From NCBI GenBank assembly GCA_004556205.1, contig SFIL01000008.1, forward strand, positions 1 through 50,499: a stretch of DNA of 50,499 nucleotides, in the 5' to 3' direction. A model generated the notes under the pieces. That model was not told the origin of the DNA, did not search any database, and saw only the letters and a list, made by a program, of their open reading frames with translations. The position numbers and the translations under genes were made by a program. The stretch comes from Clostridiales bacterium. Lineage in GTDB: Bacteria; Bacillota; Clostridia; Oscillospirales; Oscillospiraceae. Shown here piece after piece: positions 33,555 through 41,837 of the stretch (its first letter is position 1; the number at the start of each line of letters is the position of its first letter).

Positions 33555-34916
33555 TTATTTCAGCAGCATTTCGCCGGCTTTGTAGATGTCTCCTGCGCCG
33601 ACGGTGAGAATGACGTCGCCCTCTTGGGCGATGGTGCGCAGATAGGCGGCGACCTCGGGCAGCGTTTCAAAGAAGATCGCGCCTTCGACCTGCTTGGCAA
33701 GATCGAGGGAGGAGATGCCTAACTTATTGCTCTCGCGGGCGGCATAGATTTCCGCCAGCACGGCGATGTCAACGCGCCGCAGCTCGCGTACAAAGTCGTC
33801 AAACAGCGCTTTGGTGCGCGTGTAGGTATGCGGCTGAAAAGCGACAATGATGCGCTTGTAGCCCATCGTCTTGACCGCGTTAATGAGCGCGTGCAGCTCG
33901 CCGGGGTGGTGGGCATAGTCATCATAGACGGCTGCGCCGTTGTAATTCCCCTTGAATTCCATGCGGCGTCCCGCGCCGGTGAACGAGGCAAGTCCTGCGC
34001 TTACCGCCTCGCCCTCGATGCCCATGACATAGGCTGCTGCGGCTGCGGCGAGGGCGTTATAAACGTTGTGGCGTCCGTAGACAGCCAACTCCACATGACA
34101 GTAGCGCTTGCCGCGGCAGATGATGTCGAAGGAACGGAAATCCTCGGAAAGCCCTGCGGGATGGATGTCGTTCTTCGGGTCGATACCGAAAGTAATATAA
34201 TTCAGATCAGCAAGGGCAGCGACGGTGTTTTCGTCGTCGCCGTTGGCAATGACATAGCCCGTGCGCGGGACGAGTCCTGCGAATTTGCGGAACGAGCGCT
34301 GCACGGCGGCAAGATCCTTGAAATAGTCGAGGTGGTCGGCTTCAATGTTATTAATGATGGCGACGGTGGGATAGAAATTCAGGAAAGAATCGCAGTATTC
34401 ACAGCTCTCCATGATAATGGTGTCGCCGTTTCCGACGCGATGTCCCGCTTTGAGCAGCGGCAGATAGCCGCCGAGCATGACGGTCGGGTCGCGCTGCGCC
34501 TGCATAAATACATGGGTAATCATCGAGGTCGTGGTCGTTTTTCCGTGGGTACCCGAGACGCAGATGGCGTTTTTGTACTCGCGCATGATCAGTCCCCATG
34601 CCTGCGCCCGCTCAAAGACGGGAATGCCCATTGCGCGGGCGGCGGCGATCTCGGGGTTATCATTATGTGCAGCGGCGGTGCGGATGATGCAGTCCGCGCC
34701 TTCAATATTTTTTGCGTTGTGCCCGATGTGAACCTCAATGCCCTTTTCGATCAGCTCGTCGGTCGAGACGGACGAGTTCATGTCCGAGCCTGTGACCTTC
34801 ATGCCCATACCGCGCAGGACAAGCCCGAGCGGACGCATTGACACGCCGCCGATGCCGATCAGGTGAATATGTTTGCCGGGGACGAGATAAGCGTCCAACC
34901 GTTTACGGATTGCCAT
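33555..34916 (-). CDS. murC: UDP-N-acetylmuramate--L-alanine ligase
   Basis: 453 residues from MAIRKRLDAYL, with GGAGG 11 bases upstream; an in-frame ATG at 34949 would add eleven residues and lacks a ribosome site. N-terminal Rossmann domain IHLIGIGGVSMRPLG, central ATP-binding loop VSGTHGKTTTTSMI, IINNIEADHLDYF, and the C-terminal ligase domain YDDYAHHPGELHA and FQPHTYTRT. It adds L-Ala to UDP-MurNAc in the cytoplasm, the first peptide step of peptidoglycan synthesis. Here it stands alone, outside a dcw cluster. Confidence 0.95.
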   Translation of the reverse strand: MAIRKRLDAYLVPGKHIHLIGIGGVSMRPLGLVLRGMGMKVTGSDMNSSVSTDELIEKGIEVHIGHNAKNIEGADCIIRTAAAHNDNPEIAAARAMGIPVFERAQAWGLIMREYKNAICVSGTHGKTTTTSMITHVFMQAQRDPTVMLGGYLPLLKAGHRVGNGDTIIMESCEYCDSFLNFYPTVAIINNIEADHLDYFKDLAAVQRSFRKFAGLVPRTGYVIANGDDENTVAALADLNYITFGIDPKNDIHPAGLSEDFRSFDIICRGKRYCHVELAVYGRHNVYNALAAAAAAYVMGIEGEAVSAGLASFTGAGRRMEFKGNYNGAAVYDDYAHHPGELHALINAVKTMGYKRIIVAFQPHTYTRTKALFDDFVRELRRVDIAVLAEIYAARESNKLGISSLDLAKQVEGAIFFETLPEVAAYLRTIAQEGDVILTVGAGDIYKAGEMLLK

Positions 34917-35182
34917 AGTCTGAAAGACCTCCAATCTAATACTATCCACTGAATAAAAATACTATCTGATTTGTGGCACAGCGCCATACCGGCGTTGTGT
35001 GTTTTCGCGAAAAAGGAAAGAATCACGAAAATGCGTCTCATACAATCACCGATGCGCTTCGCGTGATGAAAATGGATGATTAGTAAAAATCGCCCATATA
35101 GTATACAGCATCAAGCTGTATTTTACAAGAAAAATCTCACCGAAGCGCGGCAAAAGCAGGTGGCAGACAACTTTTTCCACAC
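34917..35182. other. Intergenic region between divergent murC and AI-2E-family genes
   Basis: About 265 bases with no supportable gene. It should hold the murC promoter on the minus strand; TAGTAT-like boxes near 34955-34975 are possible -10 elements but no good -35 is evident. Confidence 0.45.
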
Positions 35183-35211
35183 TTGACGATTTCTGAACTT
35201 CGTGGTATTCT
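35183..35211 (+). promoter_or_regulatory. Promoter of the AI-2E-family gene
   Basis: TTGACG (35183-35188), 17 bases, TATTCT (35206-35211), 35 bases before the start codon. Confidence 0.75.
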
Positions 35212-35245
35212 ATTAAAAAACCGAAGGAAAGGAGAATCACTCCGT

Positions 35246-36550
35246 ATGAAGCTGCACCGTAACGAAAAATATTTCAAATGGGGTCTGACAGGCTTTTTAG
35301 TGTTTGTTGCCTGCGCGATGTTTTGGATCGTGTTCTCCAATCTGAGGGGCTTTTATGAGTTGCTGCTCGACTTTTTCGATATTATTTCGCCCATCCTCTT
35401 CGGCTGCCTGTTTGCTTATCTGATGAATCCCATTATGAAGCGGACGCAGAGATTTTTTGAAAAACTGCTTGCGAAGACGAAGCTTTCGGACAGAAAGCAG
35501 TTGACTATGGCAAAGACCGGCGGTCTCCTCGTCTCCCTGCTTGTGCTGGCGTTTGCGGTGTACGCTCTGATCGCACTGATTGTGCCGAATATCATTAGCA
35601 GCCTCGAGGAGCTTTTACAGCAATCCAAGCTCGAGGGTTACTATAATCGCATCAATGACTGGGTAAACAATGTCTTTGCAGGTACACGCTTCGAAGAATG
35701 GTTCCATGATAATTTGGACAGCCTCCTGAAGATCCTCACAGACTGGCTGAAAAAGATTGATATTTCAAAGCTCCTCACGGGCGTGACCAGCTCGGTCTAC
35801 AGCGTCGTGATGTTCGTCTTTAATATGCTGGTCGGTGTTGTTGCCGCAGTTTATATCCTGCTGTATAAGAAAAAGCTTTGCGCGCAGGCAAAGAAGATCA
35901 CCGTTGCCGTGTTCAACACCAAGCATACAAACCGCCTGTTTGAGATCGCGCGCCGTACAAACCGTATTTTCAGCGGTTATGTGATCGGGAAAATCATCGA
36001 CGCGATTTTTGTCGGAGTTGTGACCTATTTCGCCCTGCTGATCATGGGAATGCCCTATGCTCCGCTGATCGCCGTGCTTGTCGGCGTGACGAACATTATC
36101 CCGTTTTTCGGACCCTTCCTCGGTGCGATACCGTCGGCACTCCTGCTGCTGATCGAGCAGCCGATTGATGCGTTGTATTTCATTATTTTTATTCTCGTGC
36201 TGCAAATGATCGACGGTAATATCATTGAGAACCGCATTTTGGGCGAGAAGCTTGGCATCTCCGATCTGTGGGTGTTGGTTGCAATCCTTGTTTTCGGTGG
36301 GATTTTCGGCTTTGGCGGAATGCTGCTCGGCGTGCCGATCTTTGCGGTCATCTATACGCTGATCGTTGACGGCGTGAACGAGCGCCTGAAGCGTAAGCGT
36401 TATCCGGCTGATACGAATCTTTACTACAGTCTGCAATGTGTGGAGGATCTTCCTGTCGAGCCGCAGCCGAGCTATTCCTTTGTCTCCGTCGAGCCTACCT
36501 ACGATATGCACGCGGAGGACGAGGATTACGACGATGATTATGACGAATGA
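35246..36550 (+). CDS. AI-2E family transporter (PerM/YdiK-like)
   Basis: 434 residues, starting after GAAAGGAG. About eight membrane segments with a central soluble region, family motif LIMGMPYAPLIAVLVGVTNIIPFFGPFLGAIPSA and the C-terminal LWVLVAILVFGGIFGFGGMLLGVPIFAV. Members were named after autoinducer-2 export, but several act as sodium/proton antiporters or have unknown cargo, so a quorum-sensing role should not be assumed. The tail is strongly acidic (EDEDYDDDYDE). A terminator follows. Confidence 0.9.
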   Translation: MKLHRNEKYFKWGLTGFLVFVACAMFWIVFSNLRGFYELLLDFFDIISPILFGCLFAYLMNPIMKRTQRFFEKLLAKTKLSDRKQLTMAKTGGLLVSLLVLAFAVYALIALIVPNIISSLEELLQQSKLEGYYNRINDWVNNVFAGTRFEEWFHDNLDSLLKILTDWLKKIDISKLLTGVTSSVYSVVMFVFNMLVGVVAAVYILLYKKKLCAQAKKITVAVFNTKHTNRLFEIARRTNRIFSGYVIGKIIDAIFVGVVTYFALLIMGMPYAPLIAVLVGVTNIIPFFGPFLGAIPSALLLLIEQPIDALYFIIFILVLQMIDGNIIENRILGEKLGISDLWVLVAILVFGGIFGFGGMLLGVPIFAVIYTLIVDGVNERLKRKRYPADTNLYYSLQCVEDLPVEPQPSYSFVSVEPTYDMHAEDEDYDDDYDE

Positions 36551-36557
36551 CAGATGG

Positions 36558-36584
36558 AAAGGGGGCTGCTCTCAGCCCCCTTTT
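36558..36584 (+). terminator. Terminator after AI-2E-family gene
   Basis: AAAGGGGGCTG and CAGCCCCCTTTT form an 11-bp stem with a 4-base loop and a T run. Confidence 0.9.
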
Positions 36585-36623
36585 GCGTAAATGCGAACAA
36601 GAAGAGAAGGAGGTGCATGCAGT

Positions 36624-38369
36624 TTGCTGCAAGCGCTGAGTGAATTTTTCCGCACGGACGGTGCGGCGATTACCGACGTTTTTTGTACAGTGTGGCGCTT
36701 TGTCGCGCCCGCGCTTGCGCTGTTGGTTCTGTGGCGGTGCGCAAAGCCCTTGCTCCGTTTCCGTCGCGAGCCGGAGACTTGGGCGTGGCTGGTCATGCCG
36801 GACGGACGGCAGCTTCCCGTGACCCACTGGGAGAATATCATCGGACGAGGCAGAGGCAGCGATATTGTCGTTGATTTTCCGACTGTCTCGCGTTCCCATG
36901 CCGTTCTGACGCGCTATGATGACGGAAGCTGGTCGGTCACAGATATCGGCTCGCGCGGCGCGGTTACGGTCAACGGAGAACCCGTGGAGGTCTGTGCTCT
37001 GAATTATGGCGACGTGATCTGCCTCGGCGGTGTGGAAATGGTGCTTGCGCCGACCACGGCAGAGGAGATTGAGGAACAGAATTATTACAGAACAAAACCA
37101 GCAAATATCGCGCTGCCCGGACTGACGCTCCTGTTTTTGACAGTTTTCCAACTCCTGACTGCCCTGCAATTTACCATGACGAGCGAGACGGCGTATGTTT
37201 CCTCGGCGGTGCTTGGTTTTGTTGCGCTGATCGGACTGGAGTGGATTCTGTTTATCGTGCTGAAGCTGATGCGGCGCAGCAGCTTTGAGGTCGAGACGAT
37301 TGGCTTTTTCCTGACCACGATGGGATTTGCCGTCATTGCGTCCTATCGGCCTACGGCAATTTCCAAACAGCTTATCTGCGTGGTTGGCGGTATTCTCATT
37401 TACTTGTTCATTGCGTGGACGATGCGCGATTTGACGCGGGCGAAGAAATTCCGCTATGCTGCCGCAGTCTGTGGCTTCGGAATGCTCATATTGACGCTAC
37501 TCTTGTCGTATGTGTTCGGCTGGCAGACTAACGGCGCACGGAGCTGGATCTACATCGGATCTTTCAGCCTGCAGACCTCGGAGCTTGCGAAGCTGTGCTT
37601 TATCTATGTCGGCGCCTCGACGATGGATCGTCTTGTGACCAAGCGTAACCTGATTTACTTTATTGCCTACTCTGCGGCAACCTGCGCCTGCCTTGCACTG
37701 ATGGGCGATTTCGGCACTGCATTGGTGTTTTTCGCTGCCTTCCTTGTCATTGCGTTCCTGCGCTCCGGCAGCTTTGCGACTATCGCGCTGGCCTGTGCCG
37801 CAACCGGCTTTGCAGGTGCTGCCGCATTAAGTATTCGACCCTATATCATGAACCGCTTTTCAACCTGGGGGCATGTTTGGGAGGATGTGCAGGGAGGCGG
37901 ATTTGATCAGTCGCGCGCAATGATGTGTGTCGCGGTGGGGGGCCTTTTTGGCGTCGGCGCGGGCAACGGCATCTTTAAGCTCCAGCCGGTGCAGGCGCCT
38001 GACACGGACTATGTATTTGCCTATGTCTGCGAGGAATGGGGCTTGATTGTCGGTGTACTGATGGTCATATCCATTATCGTGCTTGCCGTATTTGTCCTGC
38101 GCTCCTGTGTGATCGGGCGCAGCAGCTTCTACGCCATCGGCGCCTGTGCGGCTGTTACGATTTTGATGATTCAAACGATTCTGAATGTCCTCGGTACAAT
38201 GGATTTGCTCCCGCTGACGGGCGTAACCTTCCCGTTTGTATCCAACGGCGGCTCCAGTATGCTCTGCTCATGGGGACTGCTTGCCTTTATTAAGGCGGCG
38301 GATACGCGGCAGAATGCCAGCCTTGCGGTCAAAACCGCAAAGGCGGAGGAGGTGGAGCCGTATGAATAA
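36624..38369 (+). CDS. FHA domain-RodA/FtsW (SEDS) fusion protein
   Basis: About 581 residues from a TTG ten bases after AAGGAGG; an ATG at 36591 would add eleven residues and precede the ribosome site. Layout: one N-terminal membrane helix, an FHA domain (about 60-140; IIGRGRGSDIVVDFPTVSRSHAVL, then DIGSRGAVTVNGEPV) and a SEDS-family polytopic domain (about 155-570) ending in PLTGVTFPFVSNGGSSML, the FtsW/RodA motif. SEDS proteins polymerise peptidoglycan glycan strands at the membrane. FHA domains bind phosphothreonine, so Ser/Thr kinase control is likely. Overlaps the PBP gene by eight bases, as partners usually do. Confidence 0.9.
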   Translation: MLQALSEFFRTDGAAITDVFCTVWRFVAPALALLVLWRCAKPLLRFRREPETWAWLVMPDGRQLPVTHWENIIGRGRGSDIVVDFPTVSRSHAVLTRYDDGSWSVTDIGSRGAVTVNGEPVEVCALNYGDVICLGGVEMVLAPTTAEEIEEQNYYRTKPANIALPGLTLLFLTVFQLLTALQFTMTSETAYVSSAVLGFVALIGLEWILFIVLKLMRRSSFEVETIGFFLTTMGFAVIASYRPTAISKQLICVVGGILIYLFIAWTMRDLTRAKKFRYAAAVCGFGMLILTLLLSYVFGWQTNGARSWIYIGSFSLQTSELAKLCFIYVGASTMDRLVTKRNLIYFIAYSAATCACLALMGDFGTALVFFAAFLVIAFLRSGSFATIALACAATGFAGAAALSIRPYIMNRFSTWGHVWEDVQGGGFDQSRAMMCVAVGGLFGVGAGNGIFKLQPVQAPDTDYVFAYVCEEWGLIVGVLMVISIIVLAVFVLRSCVIGRSSFYAIGACAAVTILMIQTILNVLGTMDLLPLTGVTFPFVSNGGSSMLCSWGLLAFIKAADTRQNASLAVKTAKAEEVEPYE

Positions 38370-39729
38370 AATTGCGAAACGCGCATGGTTTACGATGGTG
38401 CTTGCGGGCGTGCTGGCAGTCGGTATGCTGGGCGTCATTGCTCGCTATTTTACACAGGCGGATACTTGGGTAGCATTCCTGAGCAGCCCCTATATTTACC
38501 GCGGCGAGAACTCTCCCAATCGCGGTACAGTCGTGGACAGAAACGGCACATTGCTGTTGGATATGACGAACGGCAGAAGCTATGCCGAGAGTGAAACGCT
38601 CCGCAAGGCAATGCTCCATCTGCTCGGGGACAGCGAGGGCAACATTACGCCCTACCTTTTGAACGAGTACGGCGACGAGCTGATCGGTTTTGACCGCATC
38701 AACGGCACGCACCACACAGGCGCCGGCAGTGGCAGATTGCAGATGACGCTCAGTGCGGACGTGCAGCGTGCCGCCCTGTCCGCTTTGAACGGGCAAAAGG
38801 GTACAGTCGGCGTGTATAATTACAAAACGGGCGAGGTGCTCTGCATGGTTTCAAGCCCGACCTATGACCCGCTGAACGTCCCCGATGTAGCGGGCAATCC
38901 GGAGACCTATGAGGGCGTCTATATCAACCGTTTTCTCCATGCGGTCTATGCGCCCGGCTCAACCTTTAAGCTCGTCACGGCGGCTGCCGCACTTTCAGAA
39001 ATCAGCGACATCCAATCACGTACTTTCTATTGTGAGGGCAGCGCGCAGGTCGGCAGCGAGACGGTCATCTGCAACGGCGTTCACGGGGAGATTTCCTTCG
39101 AGCAGGCGCTTGCGAAGTCCTGCAACGTCGCCTTTGCGCAGATTGCAGAGGAGCTTGGGCCGGAGGTGCTGACGGAGTATGTTAAGCGCATCGGCATCAC
39201 GGACAGCTTCTCCTTCGACGGCTTACAGACGAAGAGCGGACATTTTGACGTCTCGGATGCGACGACGTTTGAAGCGGCATGGGCGGGCGTCGGGCAGTAT
39301 ACCGACCAAATCAACCCCTGTCAGTTTATGACTTTTATGGGAGCAATCGCCAACGGCGGCAAGGCGGCGATCCCCTACCTTGTCAAGGAGGTCAGCTTTG
39401 GCGGCAAGGAAAAATACCATGCTGAGACGGAGATGACTGAGCGCCTTATTTCGGCTGATACGGCTGATACGCTTGCGGAGATGATGCATTACGCAGTTGT
39501 CAATACCTACGGCGAGTGGTACTTCAGCGGTCTGTATGCAGGTGCAAAGTCCGGCACGGCAGAACGCGGTGAAGGGCTGGCGGCAAATGCGCTGTTTGCG
39601 GGCTTCGTGCAAGATGCTGATTATCCGCTTGCATTTATCGTGGTCGTCGAGGGCGGCGGCTCGGGCAGCTCCGTGTGTACGCCGATTGTACGGCAGGTGC
39701 TAGACGCCTGTATGATCGCAATGGAATAA
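38362..39729 (+). CDS. Penicillin-binding protein, class B-like transpeptidase (PbpA type)
   Basis: 455 residues; the ATG follows GGAGGAGGTGG within the end of the SEDS gene. One N-terminal membrane anchor (about 8-30), NRGTVVDRNGTLLLD dimerisation-domain start, then the transpeptidase: SxxK at APGSTFK (Ser200, Lys203), SxN at KSCNVAF, and KSGT at AGAKSGTAE. It cross-links stem peptides outside the membrane and should pair with the SEDS polymerase. The length and architecture match the actinobacterial and clostridial PbpA group rather than full-size FtsI. Confidence 0.92.
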   Translation: MNKIAKRAWFTMVLAGVLAVGMLGVIARYFTQADTWVAFLSSPYIYRGENSPNRGTVVDRNGTLLLDMTNGRSYAESETLRKAMLHLLGDSEGNITPYLLNEYGDELIGFDRINGTHHTGAGSGRLQMTLSADVQRAALSALNGQKGTVGVYNYKTGEVLCMVSSPTYDPLNVPDVAGNPETYEGVYINRFLHAVYAPGSTFKLVTAAAALSEISDIQSRTFYCEGSAQVGSETVICNGVHGEISFEQALAKSCNVAFAQIAEELGPEVLTEYVKRIGITDSFSFDGLQTKSGHFDVSDATTFEAAWAGVGQYTDQINPCQFMTFMGAIANGGKAAIPYLVKEVSFGGKEKYHAETEMTERLISADTADTLAEMMHYAVVNTYGEWYFSGLYAGAKSGTAERGEGLAANALFAGFVQDADYPLAFIVVVEGGGSGSSVCTPIVRQVLDACMIAME

Positions 39730-39929
39730 TCGGAGAAAACTGTGAATATTGACACGGAAGCGGAATCTACAGAAACGGACGCCCCTGTCCGCTTGTGCAG
39801 GCATCCTCTTGCAGGGGCGGATGACTTTGTGCGCCCCGTCTACGCAGCGAAACACGCTGATTCGGCAGGCAACCATAGGAAAAAACGATCCTCCGAGAAA
39901 AGAAAATGGCGAAACAGGAAAGAAAATAC
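39730..39929. other. Intergenic region before tRNA-Ser
   Basis: About 200 bases with no credible gene. It includes a GC-rich imperfect palindrome around 39779-39823 (CGCCCCTGTCC...GCAGGGGCGG), which may terminate the PBP transcript, although no T tract follows. Confidence 0.4.
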
Positions 39930-39958
39930 TTGACAAATTATGATTTATCGAGTATGAT
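39930..39958 (+). promoter_or_regulatory. Promoter of tRNA-Ser
   Basis: TTGACA (39930-39935), 17 bases, TATGAT (39953-39958). The transcription start would fall about 30 bases before the mature tRNA. Confidence 0.87.
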
Positions 39959-39996
39959 ATTCAAGCTGATTTCGTGAACGACGGAATCAGCATAAT

Positions 39997-40088
39997 GGAG
40001 AGGTGGCTGAGCTGGCCGAAGGCGCACGACTGGAAATCGTGTAGGCGTTAAAAGCGTCTCGCGGGTTCGAATCCCGCCCTCTCCGCCA
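39997..40088 (+). tRNA. tRNA-Ser (GGA)
   Basis: A 92-base cloverleaf including encoded CCA. The acceptor GGAGAGG pairs with CCTCTCC, discriminator G. Anticodon stem CACGA/TCGTG encloses loop CTGGAAA with anticodon GGA at 40032-40034. The long variable arm (TAGGCGTTAAAAGCGTCTC) is the class II feature of tRNA-Ser, and the T loop is GGTTCGAATCC. Confidence 0.97.
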
Positions 40089-40096
40089 AAACGGAA

Positions 40097-40133
40097 TCCC
40101 TTGAAACTACAGCGTTTCAAGGGACTTTCCTTT
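40097..40133 (+). terminator. Terminator after tRNA-Ser
   Basis: TCCCTTGAAAC (40097-40107) pairs perfectly with GTTTCAAGGGA (40114-40124), followed by CTTTCCTTT. Confidence 0.87.
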
Positions 40134-40281
40134 ATTTTCAACGGTTTGAGCGCAATTAGCGACTGCAATGTTTTGCAGTATCTTTGCGACATTTTGCAAT
40201 TTTACTGTATCAAAACGCAAGACAATTGACAACGCGATTGACGACAAAAGTCTAATACGGATTCCTGATTAAAATGCTTAA

Positions 40282-40440
40282 GGAAACTCTGAGTAAATCC
40301 GAAAGAGCGGTGGGCGAGAGATTCTACTGCAAATTGAGGGGGGGGAAAAGCCGCAGGAATACTTTGCGTATTGCAAGGGTTTCAAACCGATAAGTTGTGG
40401 CAAAAGATCCACTGATTTGTTCAAACATCCTCAGGTTTCC
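40282..40440 (-). repeat. Dispersed element, copy B (inverted)
   Basis: Reverse-complement relative of copy A. Its left end GGAAACTCTGAGTAAATC matches the complement of the right end of copy A, and its right half matches the left end of copy A, with a short insertion near 40424-40430. It contains a run of nine or more G at about 40338 and is more diverged than copies A and C. Confidence 0.7.
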
Positions 40441-40593
40441 GATGCGTTATACACACCGCAGAGGCTTGACCGCAGTTATAAGATGGGTAAGACTTATCAT
40501 ATTCGATCGGCGGTGTATTTTGCAGGTCTTGCTCCAAGACACATAAAGCACAGCAGAGAATATGCCGCAATCCTTTCAGGCAATCTATTGTAA
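40381..40593 (+). pseudogene. Short open frame, unrecognised gene remnant
   Basis: An open frame ends at TAA near 40591 and reads DALYTPQRLDRSYKMGK, then TYHIRSAVYFAGLAPRH and a short tail. It has protein-like composition but no start, no ribosome site and no recognised family, and its left side runs into dispersed element copy B. Best read as the 3' end of a decayed gene; a terminator hairpin follows immediately, which supports a former gene here. Confidence 0.3.
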
Positions 40594-40636
40594 AAGCAAG
40601 CAGGGATGCCCTCTTTGGGGGCGTTCCTGCTTGCTT
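40594..40636 (+). terminator. Hairpin upstream of exonuclease III gene
   Basis: AAGCAAGCAGGGATGCCC pairs, with one mismatch, with GGGGCGTTCCTGCTTGCTT and is followed by CCTTTTC. Confidence 0.75.
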
Positions 40637-40708
40637 CCTTTTCGCCTGTATTCGCATTGATACGCCTGGTTGCTCCAATATTTTCCCGACATATTTCCTT
40701 TCGAGGGC

Positions 40709-40737
40709 TTGTAATTTTTGTCATTATTTGTTACTAT
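40709..40737 (+). promoter_or_regulatory. Probable promoter of exonuclease III gene
   Basis: TTGTAA (40709-40714) and TACTAT (40732-40737) at 17-base spacing, 27 bases before the start codon, in an A/T-rich stretch. Confidence 0.6.
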
Positions 40738-40764
40738 ATATACAGTACACAAAGGAGCACTGGA

Positions 40765-41529
40765 ATGAAACTGATTTCATGGAATGTCAACGGCATCCGC
40801 GCCTGTTTGGACAAAGGTTTTTTAGAAACGTTCGCTGCGTTGGACGCAGATTTTTTCTGTTTACAGGAGACGAAGGCGCAGCCGCATCAGGTCACGCTCG
40901 AGCTTGACGGCTATGCGCAATTTTGGTACTCTGCGGAAAAAAAGGGCTACTCCGGCACGGCAATTTTTGCAAAGCATACGCCAATCTCTGTCGCCTACGG
41001 CGTCGGTGTGGAGGAACTGGATCACGAGGGCAGGCTGATCACGCTTGAATACCCGAACTTCTTCCTTCTAACCTGCTATACGCCGAACGCGCAGGACGGA
41101 CTGAAGCGCCTCGACCACCGTATGCGGTGGGAGGACGCTTTCCGCGCCTATCTGCAAAGCCTCGACGCGAAAAAGCCCGTCATTGTTTGCGGCGATCTGA
41201 ATGTTGCACATCAGGAGATTGACCTGAAGAATCCAAAGTCCAATCGCGGCAACGCGGGCTTCTCCGACGAGGAGCGCGGCAAGTTCACCGAACTGCTCGC
41301 CGCCGGCTTTACCGACACTTTTCGCGCTCTGCATCCCGACGCAACGGGCATCTATTCGTGGTGGAGCTATCGCTATAACGCCCGCGCCAACAATGCCGGC
41401 TGGCGTATCGACTATTTTCTTGTCTCCGACCGTCTGCGGGGACAGATCGTTGAGACGCCCATTTACTGCGACGTTTTCGGCTCAGACCACTGCCCGGTCG
41501 GTTTGGAGCTTTCCCTCCCAATCGAGTAA
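40765..41529 (+). CDS. xth: Exodeoxyribonuclease III
   Basis: 254 residues; ATG behind AAAGGAG. The endonuclease/exonuclease/phosphatase fold is complete: MKLISWNVNGIRA (Asn), FFCLQETKAQ (metal Glu), CYTPNAQDG, VCGDLNVAHQEIDL (Asp, Asn), NAGWRIDYFLVSD and FGSDHCPVGLEL (catalytic Asp-His). It cuts abasic sites and degrades 3' ends during base-excision repair. Length is normal. It stands alone, with a dispersed repeat cluster on its 3' side. Confidence 0.95.
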   Translation: MKLISWNVNGIRACLDKGFLETFAALDADFFCLQETKAQPHQVTLELDGYAQFWYSAEKKGYSGTAIFAKHTPISVAYGVGVEELDHEGRLITLEYPNFFLLTCYTPNAQDGLKRLDHRMRWEDAFRAYLQSLDAKKPVIVCGDLNVAHQEIDLKNPKSNRGNAGFSDEERGKFTELLAAGFTDTFRALHPDATGIYSWWSYRYNARANNAGWRIDYFLVSDRLRGQIVETPIYCDVFGSDHCPVGLELSLPIE

Positions 41530-41542
41530 TCATATTCCCTCG

Positions 41543-41811
41543 GGAACCTCTGAACATATCGGCTGCGGCGCTCGGCGGATCTTTTGCCGCAACTTTTCGG
41601 GTTGAAAACCTTGGGAACCTCTGAACAAATCAGCTGCGGCGGACAGCGGGTCTTTTGTCCCAACTTTTCGGTTTGAAAATCTTGAAATACACAAAGTATT
41701 CCTGCGATTCTCAAACCTCAATTTGGAACAAAATATTCCTGCGGTTTTCCAACCTCATTTTGCGACAAAAGCTCTCGCCGACCGCTCTTGCAGAGTAATT
41801 CAGAGTTTCCC
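41543..41811 (+). repeat. Dispersed element, copy C, composite
   Basis: A partial copy (41543 to about 41611) starting GGAACCTCTGAACATATC is followed at 41614 by a fuller copy with GGAACCTCTGAACAAATC and ending CAGAGTAATTCAGAGTTTCC. The second copy has an internal duplication around ATTCCTGCG...CAACCTC at about 41699-41765. It fills the space between exonuclease III and the SLH-NlpC gene. Orientation is the same as copy A. Confidence 0.78.
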
Positions 41812-41837
41812 TAAAAAACAGAAAGGAACGGAACAGG

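Noticed and set aside
35246..36550. Autoinducer-2 exporter and quorum signalling
   Set aside because: The family name is historical; membership alone does not show AI-2 export, and no luxS is in the window.
39938..40192. Minus-strand open frame reading GGEGGIRTRE across the tRNA-Ser gene
   Set aside because: A well-known false protein produced by translating the complement of tRNA-Ser; no ribosome site.
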